From Acidimicrobiaceae bacterium (GTDB taxonomy: Bacteria; Actinomycetota; Acidimicrobiia; Acidimicrobiales; RAAP-2), in NCBI GenBank assembly GCA_003160115.1, contig PLQL01000026.1, positions 36,587-73,754 on the forward strand: 37,168 nt of DNA, in the 5' to 3' direction. Within the stretch, counting starts at the first letter, position 1, and each line of letters begins with the position of its first letter. This document shows, in pieces, positions 15,416-24,486 of this stretch. Made by a program: the position numbers and the translations under genes. A model generated the notes under the pieces. It did not search any database and was not told the DNA's origin. It was given only the letters and a program-made list of their open reading frames with translations.

Positions 15416-15577
15416 TACAACTCCAATCGATGCCAGCAAAGGGCTTTGAGAACCGGGGAGGCCACAAATTAGGGCTTCACGACCCCAAAACCCTACCAGT
15501 CCCGCCAAAGAGGCTCCGAAGTCGACGACCTCGCCAGTTTGAGAATTCCATGTGAATCAGTGCCGTTTCGAGTGGCG

Positions 15578-17047
15578 TCAGTCACCGCGCTCGCTAAAGC
15601 GCTTGGTAACCGCGGCATTCGGTCGATACGCGTCGACGTGGCTTGTCTGTTGCAAGAAGTGACGTAGGGCCCACCGTTCGCCGTCCACGACTCCCAATGC
15701 ACCCGCCTGGACCAGCACGTTGCCGATCGCCGCCGCTTCGACCGGACCAGCCACGACTTCGAGACCACAGGCGTCGGCGGTCAATTGACACAGCAACTTG
15801 TTGTTGACGCCCCCACCGACGATGTGCACGGCGTCCACGTGGAGCCCCGAGAGTTCTTGCGCCCGATTCACGGCACGACGGTACGCGAGCGCGAGACTGT
15901 CCAGGATGCAACGCGTGAACTGCTCGGGCGTCTCGGGCACCGGCTCACCGCTCGCTCGACAGAGCCGGGCGATCCTCGCGGGCATGTCACCGGGCGGGAG
16001 GAACGACTCATCGTTGATGTCGATGACGGATCGCAAAACCTCCTCGCGTTCGCTGCGCGCCACGAGTTCACCCACGTCGATCGAACCCGCGCGCAGTTCC
16101 CAGGTGCGGATCGACTCTTGCAGCGTCCACAGTCCCATGACGTTGTGCAGGAAGCGGTAGGTCCCTTCAACACCGCGTTCGTTGCTGAAGCCCGCCCGCC
16201 GCGCTTCGTCACTCAGAACTGGCGACTCCAGCTCGACTCCGACGAGAGACCACGTACCGCACGAGATATAGGCAAAGTTCGCGTTACTCGCCGGCACCGC
16301 GACGACCGCCGACGCGGTGTCGTGACTCGCGACGTTGATGACGTCAATCGGTCGGTCCGCTCCGAGACGGTGCGCGAGGGCCATCGTGACCGGCGCGAGC
16401 ACGTGACCGGGCGTAACGACTTCGGCAAATATCGAACTCTTCAAGCCCAGGAGTGAGAAAAGTTCGGCGTCCCACTCGCCCTTGGTGGTCATCAATTGCG
16501 TGGTCGAGGCGTTGGTGAACTCGGTCGCGGCCTCGCCCGTCAAGAAGTAATTAATAAGGTCGGGCAGCAGCAACGCCAGGTTCGCCTCGTCCAGATGACC
16601 CGAAGCGGCGTCCGCCATCAACTGAAACGACGTGTTGAAGGGTTGGTGGGCAATACCAGTGCGCTCGAACATGGCTTCGAGTCCCACGAGAGCCTTCGCG
16701 CGCGAAATCGAAGGCTCGGTGCGCAAATCCCGATAGCACGCAGGGTTCGATAGAAGCGATCCGTCTACTCGCACCAGGCCATAGTCGACCGCCCAAGAGT
16801 CCACGCCCACCGAGGAGACTGGGCCCTGACGCAGTGCACTGGTAAGTCCCTCCAAAATCCCTCGGTACAGTCCCAGGATGTCCCAGAAGAGGTTCTCACC
16901 CAACTGCACACTTCCGTTGGTGAACCGCCCCGACTCGCTGAGCGTGAAATGCTCCGCACTCACCTCGCCGGTGTAGAGCCGACCGCTGGAGGCGCCCAGG
17001 TCAACCGCCACGATGCGTTCGACGCGACCCACGCTGGCACCGATCAC
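15578..17047 (-). CDS. rhaB: Rhamnulokinase
   Basis: An FGGY-family kinase of 489 residues that phosphorylates L-rhamnulose with ATP. DLGASSGR (16-23) is the phosphate loop, GVDSWAVDYG (81-90) matches the rhamnulokinase substrate region, SHDTAS (241-246) holds the catalytic Asp243, and CGTWSLVGVE and HIVGGGVNNKLLCQL form the ATP site. The start is GTG, overlapping the stop of the preceding isomerase (GTGTGA), so translation is coupled. It is the last catabolic gene of the minus-strand rhamnose operon. Confidence 0.93.
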   Translation of the reverse strand: MIGASVGRVERIVAVDLGASSGRLYTGEVSAEHFTLSESGRFTNGSVQLGENLFWDILGLYRGILEGLTSALRQGPVSSVGVDSWAVDYGLVRVDGSLLSNPACYRDLRTEPSISRAKALVGLEAMFERTGIAHQPFNTSFQLMADAASGHLDEANLALLLPDLINYFLTGEAATEFTNASTTQLMTTKGEWDAELFSLLGLKSSIFAEVVTPGHVLAPVTMALAHRLGADRPIDVINVASHDTASAVVAVPASNANFAYISCGTWSLVGVELESPVLSDEARRAGFSNERGVEGTYRFLHNVMGLWTLQESIRTWELRAGSIDVGELVARSEREEVLRSVIDINDESFLPPGDMPARIARLCRASGEPVPETPEQFTRCILDSLALAYRRAVNRAQELSGLHVDAVHIVGGGVNNKLLCQLTADACGLEVVAGPVEAAAIGNVLVQAGALGVVDGERWALRHFLQQTSHVDAYRPNAAVTKRFSERGD

Positions 17048-18483
17048 ACGGTGACGAATTCGACGCCCAGCAACTCAGCCAAGGTGCGAAGATCGCCGAT
17101 TCGGTGGCCGGTGCCAAGAGCCCAGTGGTGCGCCACCGCGGTGGCGGACCACTCATCGCACCATTCACCCGGATTCCGACCGAAATCCACGCGAGAGGTG
17201 GTGTTACCGATCTGCAGCAGCGGCCCCGCCACGACTTCGCCTTCCGAGGCGACGAAGCGGAAACGACCATCTCGCATCTGGGTGATCCCAAAGGCCGTGA
17301 CCGGACCGTGTGCGACGTCGAACTCGACTGACACACCGTGGCCCCGCTTGCCGTGGAACACCCCGAGCCCGCGAAGCAAAGGGCGCCTCTGGCTGATGGC
17401 CAGGTGGGCGGGACCGTCGTGACCCATCTCGACGACGTTGTCACGGAAATTGAGGGCCTGGAGTTCGGTGAAGGACCCTCCCGCTCCGAGACGGTCGAGC
17501 ACCAACATCGCGAGCGACGTACGTAGTTCGTACTCGCCACAAGCGGGCACGTGTCCGGCGGTCAGGAGCGACGCGCCCAGGATCATTCCCGCGGCGATGC
17601 GCTCATGCAACTCACCTTCGAGACCGCGATGATAGTAAGCCAGCGAATCGAGGGAGAAGTCCTTGACGAGGGTCTCGAGTCCGAGTGCGACGCGCACACC
17701 CCACTCCAACTCCTCGGGCTCGACCGAACTATCAAGCTCGAAAAACTCACGCACGAGTTGACTGCGCTGTTCGACGTCAGTGTCGGTGACCTGAGCGACG
17801 CGCACACGAAGGTCGTCGTATTCGAGCACCTCGACGTGACCGCCCAATTGCGCCGAGACGAGTGTGAGATCCGTGGAGACATCCAACATGCCCGGATAGA
17901 GATGGCCCATGAGGCCGTGGCGAGCATTTCGCAGGACTCGACGAACGCCGGCCGCCTGGATCCAGCGTTCGATCCTGGTCCAGGCGCGTTCGTCGGCGAG
18001 GTAGCCCGAGACCGAGCGGAACCCGATGCCGCTTCGTTCGAAGGAGTTTGCCACTTCGGGCAGTGGGCAGGCGCCGCAATAGGCGAGCCACTGACCCGTG
18101 TCGAAGGTGGCGTGGTCCATCGATTCGGTGGGTTGGAGGTTCAATACCAACACGTCGGCCTTGGTCCGCTGGGCGATGGGTAGCACCATCGAGGCGGTCA
18201 TGTAGGTGGTGAGGAACATGACGATCAGATCACAGCCCGCGCTGCGCAGTTTCTCGGCGGCCACGTCCGCCTCTTGAGCGTCGGAGATGAAGCCCACGTC
18301 GACGATGTCGGCGTTGAAACTCTTGATCCGGTCCGAGACGAAGCGCGCGGACTTTTCAAGTTGAGGCAACAGATCGGGAAACTGTGGCCAATAGGCGCCC
18401 AGACCTCCCGCGACCAGGCCCACCACGGGCCGTGACGTTCTCGCCAGGCTCGGCAGTTGCTGCTGGGGGGTCGTGGTGCTCAT
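17044..18483 (-). CDS. AraA/FucI-fold sugar isomerase within the rhamnose operon
   Basis: 479 residues. The start GLVAGGLGAYWPQFPDLLPQLEK and IVMFLTTYM resemble the N-terminal domains of L-arabinose/L-fucose isomerases. The C-terminal part aligns by eye with AraA metal ligands: Glu317 in GEYEL, Glu352 in VVEMGHD and the AHH pair at 451-453, ending DLRTLAELLGVEFVTV like AraA. It should interconvert an aldose and a ketose using a divalent metal. Both ends overlap neighbours by four bases, so it is a true operon member, although rhaI already supplies rhamnose isomerase. It may act on a second 6-deoxy or pentose sugar, or on the C-2 epimer of rhamnose. Substrate unassigned. Confidence 0.8.
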   Translation of the reverse strand: MSTTTPQQQLPSLARTSRPVVGLVAGGLGAYWPQFPDLLPQLEKSARFVSDRIKSFNADIVDVGFISDAQEADVAAEKLRSAGCDLIVMFLTTYMTASMVLPIAQRTKADVLVLNLQPTESMDHATFDTGQWLAYCGACPLPEVANSFERSGIGFRSVSGYLADERAWTRIERWIQAAGVRRVLRNARHGLMGHLYPGMLDVSTDLTLVSAQLGGHVEVLEYDDLRVRVAQVTDTDVEQRSQLVREFFELDSSVEPEELEWGVRVALGLETLVKDFSLDSLAYYHRGLEGELHERIAAGMILGASLLTAGHVPACGEYELRTSLAMLVLDRLGAGGSFTELQALNFRDNVVEMGHDGPAHLAISQRRPLLRGLGVFHGKRGHGVSVEFDVAHGPVTAFGITQMRDGRFRFVASEGEVVAGPLLQIGNTTSRVDFGRNPGEWCDEWSATAVAHHWALGTGHRIGDLRTLAELLGVEFVTV

Positions 18484-20537
18484 CGCAAGAACGCCGCCGC
18501 GACGCCCGCGTCAACCGCGATATGGAGTCCCGTCGTGTGCACCAACTCGGGCCCGCACAAGACGAAGACGGCGCTCGCGACGTGTTCGGGCAAGACCTCG
18601 CGCTTCAGCAAGGTTCGCTGTGCGTAGAACTCGCCCAACTTGTCCTCCTCGACGCCGTAGACCTCGGCGCGCTGCGCGCCCCAACCACCGGCAAAGATAC
18701 CCGAACCTCGCACGACACCGTCGGGATTGATCCCGTTCACCCGAATACCGTACTGACCGAGTTCGGCGGCGAGCAGTCGCACCTGGTGTGCCTGGTCCGC
18801 CTTCGCCGCACCGTAGGCGACGTTGTTGGGCCCGGCGAATACCGCGTTCTTGCTCGCGATGTAGACGATGTCGCCACCCATGGCTTGGGACATCATCACC
18901 TTCGCTGCGGCCTGGCTCACCAGAAACGAACCGCGCGCCATCACGGAATGCTGGCGGTCCCAGTCTTCGATCGTTGTGTCTTGGAGGCTCTTGGAGATCG
19001 AGAGGCCCGCGTTGTTCACCACGAGATCGACGCCACCGTAGGCGAGCACGCTCTCGTTGATGGCGTGCACGACCTCTTCGGGCGAGGACACGTCCACGCT
19101 GACCGCGATGGCCCGGTCGCTGCCGCCGAGTTCCTTGGCTACCAACTCCGCACTTTCGAGATTACGGTCGGCAACGATCACGCACGCGCCTTCGGCGCTC
19201 AATCGGCGCGCCGTCGCGGCGCCAATTCCCGAGCCGCCGCCGGTCACGAACGCGATGCGCGTCGCCAGGGCCTTGGGCGGCGCCATCCGGCGAAGCTTCT
19301 GCTCTTCGAGTTCCCAGTACTCGATGCGGAACTTCTCCTCCTCGGAGATGGGGGCGTAGGTTGAGACCGACTCGGCGCCGAACATGACGTTGATGGCGTT
19401 GATGTAGAACTCGCTCGCGACGCGCGCGGTCTGCTTGTCGCGACCAAAGGTGAACATCCCCACCCCCGGAACGAGGACGACCGCCGGATCCGCCCCGCGC
19501 ATCGGTGGCGAGTCGGGCGTCGCGTAACGCTCGTAGTAAGCCTGGTAGTCACGTCGATACTCTTGATGCAACTCGCGAATACGAGTTTCGAGGGTCTCGA
19601 GCGCAGCGTCACCAGGCAGGTCCACCACCATTGGTCGGACCTTCGTGCGTAGGAAATGATCGGGACAGGACGTACCCAGAGCGGCTAACTCCGCGAGGCG
19701 CTCACGACTCGTGAAATCGAGCACAACCTCGGCGTCGCTGTAGTGACCGACCTGGCGGGTGTCGGTGCTCGCGAGACCACGCAGGAGTGGGAAGAGTTCC
19801 GCCGCTCGAGCGCGCCGCGCTGCGCTCTCGAGCGGCTTATTGGCATCGACCACCTTGCCGAAGGGGTCGGGGCGTCCGTTCTTCTTCAAGAAAGCCTCGG
19901 CGGTGCGGATGATGTGCAGCGAACGGCTCTCACACTCATCACTCGAGTCGCCCCAGGCGGTGATGCCGTGTCCACCGAGGATGCAACCAATCGCCTGAGG
20001 GTTCGCCTCTTGAATGGCGGCGATGTCGAGTCCCAACTGGAAACCGGGACGACGCCACGGCACCCACACCACCGTGTCACCAAAGCACTGGGCCGTCAAC
20101 TGCTCGCCCTGGGCGGCGGTCGCGAGCGCGATACCGGCGTCCGGATGCAGGTGATCCACGTTGGTGCACGTGAGCAGACCGTGCATGGCGGTATCGATCG
20201 ATGGTGCGGCCCCGCCTCGTCCGTGCATACAGAAGTCGAAGGCCGCGACCATCTCGTCCTCGCGCTCGGGACCGGGGTAGACCCCCACCAGGGCCCGCAA
20301 CCGGTCGATGCGCAGCATCGCCAGTCCAGCCTCTTGCAACGTGCCGAGGTCGCCGCCCGAACCCTTGACCCACATGACCTCGGTGTCGCCACCGGTCACG
20401 GGGTCGGCAATGAAGGCCTTGGTCGAGGTGTTGCCACCGGCGTAGTTCGTGTTGCGCGGGTCAGAACCGAGTCGGTGCGAGCGTTCGAGAAGTTCGATGA
20501 CTTCGCGTGGAGGATCGTTGGAGGTCAAGGGAATCAC
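18480..20537 (-). CDS. rhaEW: Bifunctional rhamnulose-1-phosphate aldolase / lactaldehyde dehydrogenase (RhaD-YuxG/RhaEW type)
   Basis: 685 residues in two enzymes. Residues 1 to about 420 form a class II aldolase: GGNTSTK (34-40), zinc ligands His129 and His131 in DHLHPDAG and a further His190 in GGHGITAWG. It splits L-rhamnulose 1-phosphate into dihydroxyacetone phosphate and L-lactaldehyde. Residues 425-685 form a short-chain dehydrogenase: TGGGSGIG (432-439), NNAG (508-511) and the Ser562-Tyr575-Lys579 triad. In characterised fusions this half oxidises L-lactaldehyde to L-lactate with NAD. Start and stop overlap both neighbours by four bases. Confidence 0.93.
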   Translation of the reverse strand: MIPLTSNDPPREVIELLERSHRLGSDPRNTNYAGGNTSTKAFIADPVTGGDTEVMWVKGSGGDLGTLQEAGLAMLRIDRLRALVGVYPGPEREDEMVAAFDFCMHGRGGAAPSIDTAMHGLLTCTNVDHLHPDAGIALATAAQGEQLTAQCFGDTVVWVPWRRPGFQLGLDIAAIQEANPQAIGCILGGHGITAWGDSSDECESRSLHIIRTAEAFLKKNGRPDPFGKVVDANKPLESAARRARAAELFPLLRGLASTDTRQVGHYSDAEVVLDFTSRERLAELAALGTSCPDHFLRTKVRPMVVDLPGDAALETLETRIRELHQEYRRDYQAYYERYATPDSPPMRGADPAVVLVPGVGMFTFGRDKQTARVASEFYINAINVMFGAESVSTYAPISEEEKFRIEYWELEEQKLRRMAPPKALATRIAFVTGGGSGIGAATARRLSAEGACVIVADRNLESAELVAKELGGSDRAIAVSVDVSSPEEVVHAINESVLAYGGVDLVVNNAGLSISKSLQDTTIEDWDRQHSVMARGSFLVSQAAAKVMMSQAMGGDIVYIASKNAVFAGPNNVAYGAAKADQAHQVRLLAAELGQYGIRVNGINPDGVVRGSGIFAGGWGAQRAEVYGVEEDKLGEFYAQRTLLKREVLPEHVASAVFVLCGPELVHTTGLHIAVDAGVAAAFLR

Positions 20538-21700
20538 GCGCCCCAGCCCGCCGCCGTGCCCGTGGCGCGCTCGGCGATAATCTTCTCGGCGTAACCTGAA
20601 CGACGGTAAGCACCCAGTGGATCGGGATCCAGGCCCATGTCCTCACGAAGTTCGCCCAGCAGCGGACGCACGTCGGTGTTGAACGCGTCGACGAGAATGC
20701 CGTTGGCCTCGAGGACGTCGCCGTCCATCTGGGCCTTCGCGAGCGCCGAACGGTCGACGAAGAGCGCCTTTGCGGTCGCCTCTTGGACGTTCATGACCGA
20801 ACGAATCTCGGCGGGCACCTTCGCTTCGAGATTGTGGCACTGATCGAGCATGAAGGCCACGCTCGAACCAGTGCGGTGCGCGCCCACTGCGACGATCTCA
20901 CTCATAATGCGAAACAGTTGGTAGGGATCTGCTGACCCGACCATAAGGTCGTCGTCGGCGTAGAAACGGCTGTTGAAGTGGAAACCACCCAGACGCTTCA
21001 CCCGCAGCAGGTTCGCCACGATGAATTCGATGTTGGTGCCCGGCGCGTGGTGTCCGGTGTCCACCAGTACCTGAGCGCGCTCACCCAAGGCGAGGCAGTG
21101 CAGCAGGGACGTGCCCCAGTCGGGCACGTCCATTGTGTAGAAACTGGGTTCGAAAAACTTGTACTCGAGGAGCATGCGCATGTTCGACGGCATGGCCTTG
21201 TAGGTCTCGGCGAGGGCCTCGGCCAAGCGCTCCTGACGGGCTTGGATGTCATCTTGACCGGGGTAGTTGGTGCCATCAGAGAACCAGAGCGAGAGGATCG
21301 TCGAACCGGTCTGGACACCGATCTCCACGCACTCGAGCAGGTGGTCGGTGGCCTTGCGTCTAATCGCCGGGTCCGAGTTGCAGACGCTCCCGAGGCGGTA
21401 GTCGTCCTCTTGGAAGACGTTGGGATTAATCGCGCCAATTGAGACACCCAGGCTCTGGGCGTAGCTCTGGAGGGCGGCGTAGTCATCGACGCGGTCCCAG
21501 GGTATGTGAATCGCGACTGAGGGCGCGACGCCCGTGAATCGGTGCACTTGGGCGGCGTCTTCGAGCTTCTCCTGAGGAGTGCGTGCGACGCCCTTCTGTG
21601 CGAAAACCTTGAATCTGGTGCCTGAGTTTCCATACGCCCACGACGGGGTCTCAATCATCAGTTGGCGGAGTTCCGCCTTCACTTCGGCTGGACTGCTCAT
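20534..21700 (-). CDS. rhaI: L-rhamnose isomerase (RhaI/Pseudomonas type)
   Basis: 388 residues, a TIM-barrel isomerase of the RhaI family rather than the enteric RhaA. Metal ligands can be placed against the Pseudomonas stutzeri enzyme: Glu179 in LEYKFFEP, Asp214 in VDTGHH, His241 in GGFHFN and Asp286 in FMLDQCHN. WSYGNSGTRF-like text near the N-terminus (WAYGNSGTRF, 21-30) is also characteristic. It converts L-rhamnose to L-rhamnulose in the cytoplasm. AGGAGG lies nine bases before ATG 21700. The stop overlaps the start of the aldolase fusion; rhaM lies 45 bases upstream. Confidence 0.94.
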   Translation of the reverse strand: MSSPAEVKAELRQLMIETPSWAYGNSGTRFKVFAQKGVARTPQEKLEDAAQVHRFTGVAPSVAIHIPWDRVDDYAALQSYAQSLGVSIGAINPNVFQEDDYRLGSVCNSDPAIRRKATDHLLECVEIGVQTGSTILSLWFSDGTNYPGQDDIQARQERLAEALAETYKAMPSNMRMLLEYKFFEPSFYTMDVPDWGTSLLHCLALGERAQVLVDTGHHAPGTNIEFIVANLLRVKRLGGFHFNSRFYADDDLMVGSADPYQLFRIMSEIVAVGAHRTGSSVAFMLDQCHNLEAKVPAEIRSVMNVQEATAKALFVDRSALAKAQMDGDVLEANGILVDAFNTDVRPLLGELREDMGLDPDPLGAYRRSGYAEKIIAERATGTAAGWGA

Positions 21701-21745
21701 GACTTCATTCCTCCTCAGGCTGCGTACTTCTCGTAGCGTCGGCTA

Positions 21746-22063
21746 CTAAACGTGAAAAATCTCTCTAATCGGTGAAATACTCGCATCGGGCGCGGCACCG
21801 CCAAGGTCGACGAAGAAGTCCCCCATCTCGCGCTGCCAACGTTCGTTTACTTCAGTTACTGCCATTCTCGCTTGAGCGGCTTCGAAATCATCGGTCTCGA
21901 GGTAGCCGATCAGCGTGCCGTCGTCCTGGAGAAAGAGTGAGTAGTTGTTCCAACCCGTATCGTGCAACGCCTGGCGCATCTCGGGCCACACGTGTGCGTG
22001 GCGCTCGACGTACTCATCAATCCGATCTGGTCGGACTTTGAGCTGAAAGCAAACTCTTTGCAC
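21746..22063 (-). CDS. rhaM: L-rhamnose mutarotase
   Basis: With GTG at 22063 the protein has 105 residues, the normal length of RhaM, and AAGGA lies six bases upstream. The frame extends six codons further to a TTG with no such support. VERHAHVWPEM places His22 exactly where the catalytic histidine of Escherichia coli RhaM (YiiL) lies. NNYSLFLQDDGTLIGYLE is the core dimeric ferredoxin-like strand pair. It interconverts alpha and beta L-rhamnose so that isomerase receives its preferred anomer. Confidence 0.93.
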   Translation of the reverse strand: MQRVCFQLKVRPDRIDEYVERHAHVWPEMRQALHDTGWNNYSLFLQDDGTLIGYLETDDFEAAQARMAVTEVNERWQREMGDFFVDLGGAAPDASISPIREIFHV

Positions 22064-22094
22064 GGCTTGTCCTTCTGACAAAACTAGTTACAGC

Positions 22095-22130
22095 GTTACG
22101 GGGCGCCCCGTAGTGGCGACGCCCCGTAAC
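22095..22130 (-). terminator. Hairpin between rhaS and rhaM
   Basis: GTTACGGGGCG and its exact complement CGCCCCGTAAC (11 base pairs) enclose a 14-base loop, 25 bases after the rhaS stop and 32 before the rhaM start. No clean T-run follows on the minus strand. A partial terminator or 3' stabiliser that keeps the binding-protein mRNA more abundant than the enzyme genes is the likely role. Confidence 0.6.
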
Positions 22131-22155
22131 TGTTTCGGTTAGGAAATCCGACTTC

Positions 22156-23235
22156 TTAGAAGTTGAAGTTCTTCACGTTCGCTGCGGTGAACACAAACGG
22201 TGCGCCTAGTGTGACAAAGTTCGAGGGGTCACCCGAGCCAGCAATGGCCTTTGTGACGGTCCAAGACTTCGCCTCAACCAACTTCGTTCCCTTGGCGGGA
22301 ATCGTGAAGGTTGCACCAACCTTGTTCTGGACAACACCCGAGTGAATCTCCATCGCGGCCCAACCAGCCAACGAACCAAGGTCGAAGGGGTTCCACAATT
22401 CGAACGCCTTGACGTTGTCGTTACCGGTGTAGGTGCCCATCTGCGAAGGCAGTCCAAGACCGGTCAGGATGAGGTTCGAGTACTGGGATTCGTGCGTCGA
22501 GAGGTACTGAGCAGCCGTCGAAATACCCACGGTGGTCGGCGAGATGATGCCAGCCAGGTTCGGGTATTGGGTCAGCAGGCCCTGAAGAACCGTCAAGGAC
22601 ACCGTCGGGTCGTCGTTGCCGTAGACCGTGGCAACCAAGCTGATGTTGGGAAACTTGGTCAGCTCTTGCTTCATGTAACCGATCCAGGCGTTCTGGTTCG
22701 TTGCCGTCGCGGCAGCGGACAGAATCGCGATTTGACCAGTGTCATTAATCTCGCCGGCCAGCAGGTCGACTTCGGAAGCACCAATCTCCTGGGTGTTGGC
22801 CTGGTTAATGAACAGGTTGCCCGCGCAGTAGTTGTCCGAGTCAAATCCAATGATGGTGATCTTTGCCCGACGAGCCTTCTCCAGCTCTGGGCAAAGAGCC
22901 TTGGGGTCGTTCGCCGCAATGACGATAGCGCTCGCCTTCGCGGCAATCGCAGCCTGAATAGCGGGCTCTTGAGCAGCAGCGGTGTCAGTGGTTCCACTGT
23001 CCACTACGCCTCGCCAGCCTTCAGTCTTCAACGCAGCCTTCACGCCATTGTCCGCAATCACTTCGTACGGGTTGGTCGTGTCCTTAGGAATGATGTAGAC
23101 CAATCCCTTTGAAGCAATGGTCTTGGCTGCCACTGCTCCGGCTGGAATGGCGCAGACACCCGCGAACATTCCAACAATCGAAACGGCAATCAAGGCTTTC
23201 TTCGAAGCGCGATGCTTCAATGATTCCAACTTCAT
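22156..23235 (-). CDS. rhaS: L-rhamnose ABC transporter substrate-binding protein
   Basis: 359 residues. ATG 23235 is chosen for its GAGGGGG ribosome site; upstream ATGs in frame lack one. A Sec signal peptide (SKKALIAVSIVGMFAGVCAIPAGAVAA) is followed by YIIPKDTTNPYEVIADNGVKAA, the start of a LacI/RbsB-fold sugar-binding protein. IVIAANDPKALCPELEKAR, IIGFDSD, ISPTTVGIS and FELWNPFDLGSLAG are RhaS-type segments. It captures rhamnose outside the membrane for the transporter encoded just upstream. It is separated from the permease by 168 bases holding a palindromic operator, so it probably has its own promoter. Assignment to rhamnose rests on family pattern plus context. Confidence 0.88.
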   Translation of the reverse strand: MKLESLKHRASKKALIAVSIVGMFAGVCAIPAGAVAAKTIASKGLVYIIPKDTTNPYEVIADNGVKAALKTEGWRGVVDSGTTDTAAAQEPAIQAAIAAKASAIVIAANDPKALCPELEKARRAKITIIGFDSDNYCAGNLFINQANTQEIGASEVDLLAGEINDTGQIAILSAAATATNQNAWIGYMKQELTKFPNISLVATVYGNDDPTVSLTVLQGLLTQYPNLAGIISPTTVGISTAAQYLSTHESQYSNLILTGLGLPSQMGTYTGNDNVKAFELWNPFDLGSLAGWAAMEIHSGVVQNKVGATFTIPAKGTKLVEAKSWTVTKAIAGSGDPSNFVTLGAPFVFTAANVKNFNF

Positions 23236-23326
23236 GTTCCCCCTCATATGAAAATCGTTAGTTGTAGTGAACTGCGTAGCACTTCGAATGCGTCGTACGA
23301 CGAGACCGAATGCCACGGCAAAAGTA

Positions 23327-23339
23327 TCACATTATGTGA
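23327..23339. promoter_or_regulatory. Operator-like palindrome upstream of rhaS
   Basis: TCACATTATGTGA is a perfect 13-base palindrome (6-base arms around a central T), 92 bases before the rhaS start, within the 168-base gap after the permease gene. The same TCACATT core recurs in the rha/lut divergent region and before the DeoR gene. A -10/-35 pair cannot be fixed with confidence here. Confidence 0.55.
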
Positions 23340-23403
23340 GGGATAACTACTCAAAATGTTATTCGATGAGTGATCTAAAAAGCCTGATGAAAAGGCAGAA
23401 AAT

Positions 23404-24486
23404 CTAGACCGTGCTCTCGGGGACGCCCGCAGATGTGTACGAGCCCGGTCCAAATCGTTTCCGAAGTGCGCGGTAGCCGCGGGCGGAATTCGGCAGTACC
23501 ACGCTCGCGAGGAGCAGTATTCCAAAGACGATGCTCTGCTCTTGGGACGACACGTTCTTGATCGAAAGGATCTGGTCGAATATCCCCACGGCGATGACCG
23601 ACAGCACCACCCCGAGTAGTGAGCCACGTCCGCCGAAGATGGAAATGCCGCCGAAGAGGACGATCGCCACCACGTTCAACTCCAGGCCGGTCCCCGCGTC
23701 GTAACGGGCCGTGTTCGTCTCGTAGGTGTACAGCAATCCGACGAACGCGCACACAATGCCCGAGATGAGATAGAGGTTGAATTTGATCCGTTTCACGCGA
23801 ATCCCCGAGAAGAACGCGGCCTCTTCTTGAAGACCAATAGCGAATATCGATCGCCCCGTTGACGTGAAATGCAAGACCACGCCATAGATCAGCGCGAGCA
23901 CGACAAAGATCCCAAAGGCCCAGGCGAAGGGCGTCCCCGGAATCGTGTTGGTACCCACGTCGGTCCAGGGCCCTCCAAAGCCCGTGACCTCATTCGTCCC
24001 CAAAATGACCTCAGCGAGGCCCCGAAACATCGTCAAGGTGCCGATCGTCACCGCGATGGACGGAAGTCCCACTCGAGTGACGAGAAATCCGTTGAGAGCA
24101 CCGCCCACCGCGCCCACGCCCAGCGTGAGGATCATTGCGAGAAAGACCTCGACGTGGTGCTCAAAGAGGTAGCCGAAGCTCGCGCACGAGAGCCCCAACA
24201 TCGCAGCCACCGAGAGGTCGATCTCCCCGGTCGTGATGATCAACATCTCGGGCAGTGCCATGATCGCAATCAAACCGAAGTTGATGCCCGCGAAGAAGAT
24301 CGTGTTCTGCGAGAAGAAGTCCGGCGCGGTGAACCCACCGTAGAAGAGGTCAAAAATGAAGAACAGGACGAGCGCGCTCTCCCACCTCACCAGTGAATGA
24401 GCGCCAAACGCCAGGCTGTGCCTGTCGAGCGGTGCTGGCACCTCCTCGTTTGACTCCAAAGGACTGCTAATTGCCACGAGCGGCAC
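23404..24486 (-). CDS. rhaQ: Rhamnose ABC transporter permease (second)
   Basis: 360 residues, a branched-chain/ribose-type permease (BPD_transp_2) with about nine to ten hydrophobic helices. The cytoplasmic coupling text TSTGRSIFAIGLQEEAAFFSGIRVKRIKF is the EAA-like loop that meets the ATPase. ALPEMLIITTGEIDLSVAAMLGLS is the family's conserved TGEIDLSVG-like segment. The GTG at 24486 lies inside the 3' end of the preceding permease (20-base overlap); a GTG at 24477 is an alternative. It pairs with the next permease as a heterodimer. The symbol follows the usual rhaPQ naming and which permease is which is not certain. Confidence 0.85.
   Translation of the reverse strand: MPLVAISSPLESNEEVPAPLDRHSLAFGAHSLVRWESALVLFFIFDLFYGGFTAPDFFSQNTIFFAGINFGLIAIMALPEMLIITTGEIDLSVAAMLGLSCASFGYLFEHHVEVFLAMILTLGVGAVGGALNGFLVTRVGLPSIAVTIGTLTMFRGLAEVILGTNEVTGFGGPWTDVGTNTIPGTPFAWAFGIFVVLALIYGVVLHFTSTGRSIFAIGLQEEAAFFSGIRVKRIKFNLYLISGIVCAFVGLLYTYETNTARYDAGTGLELNVVAIVLFGGISIFGGRGSLLGVVLSVIAVGIFDQILSIKNVSSQEQSIVFGILLLASVVLPNSARGYRALRKRFGPGSYTSAGVPESTV

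Noticed and set aside
15416-15577. Possible gene or riboswitch in the 162-base gap between rhaB and sqdB.
   Set aside because: No convincing frame, consensus riboswitch or clean promoter; only a short TAGGG/CCCTA inverted repeat, too weak to call.
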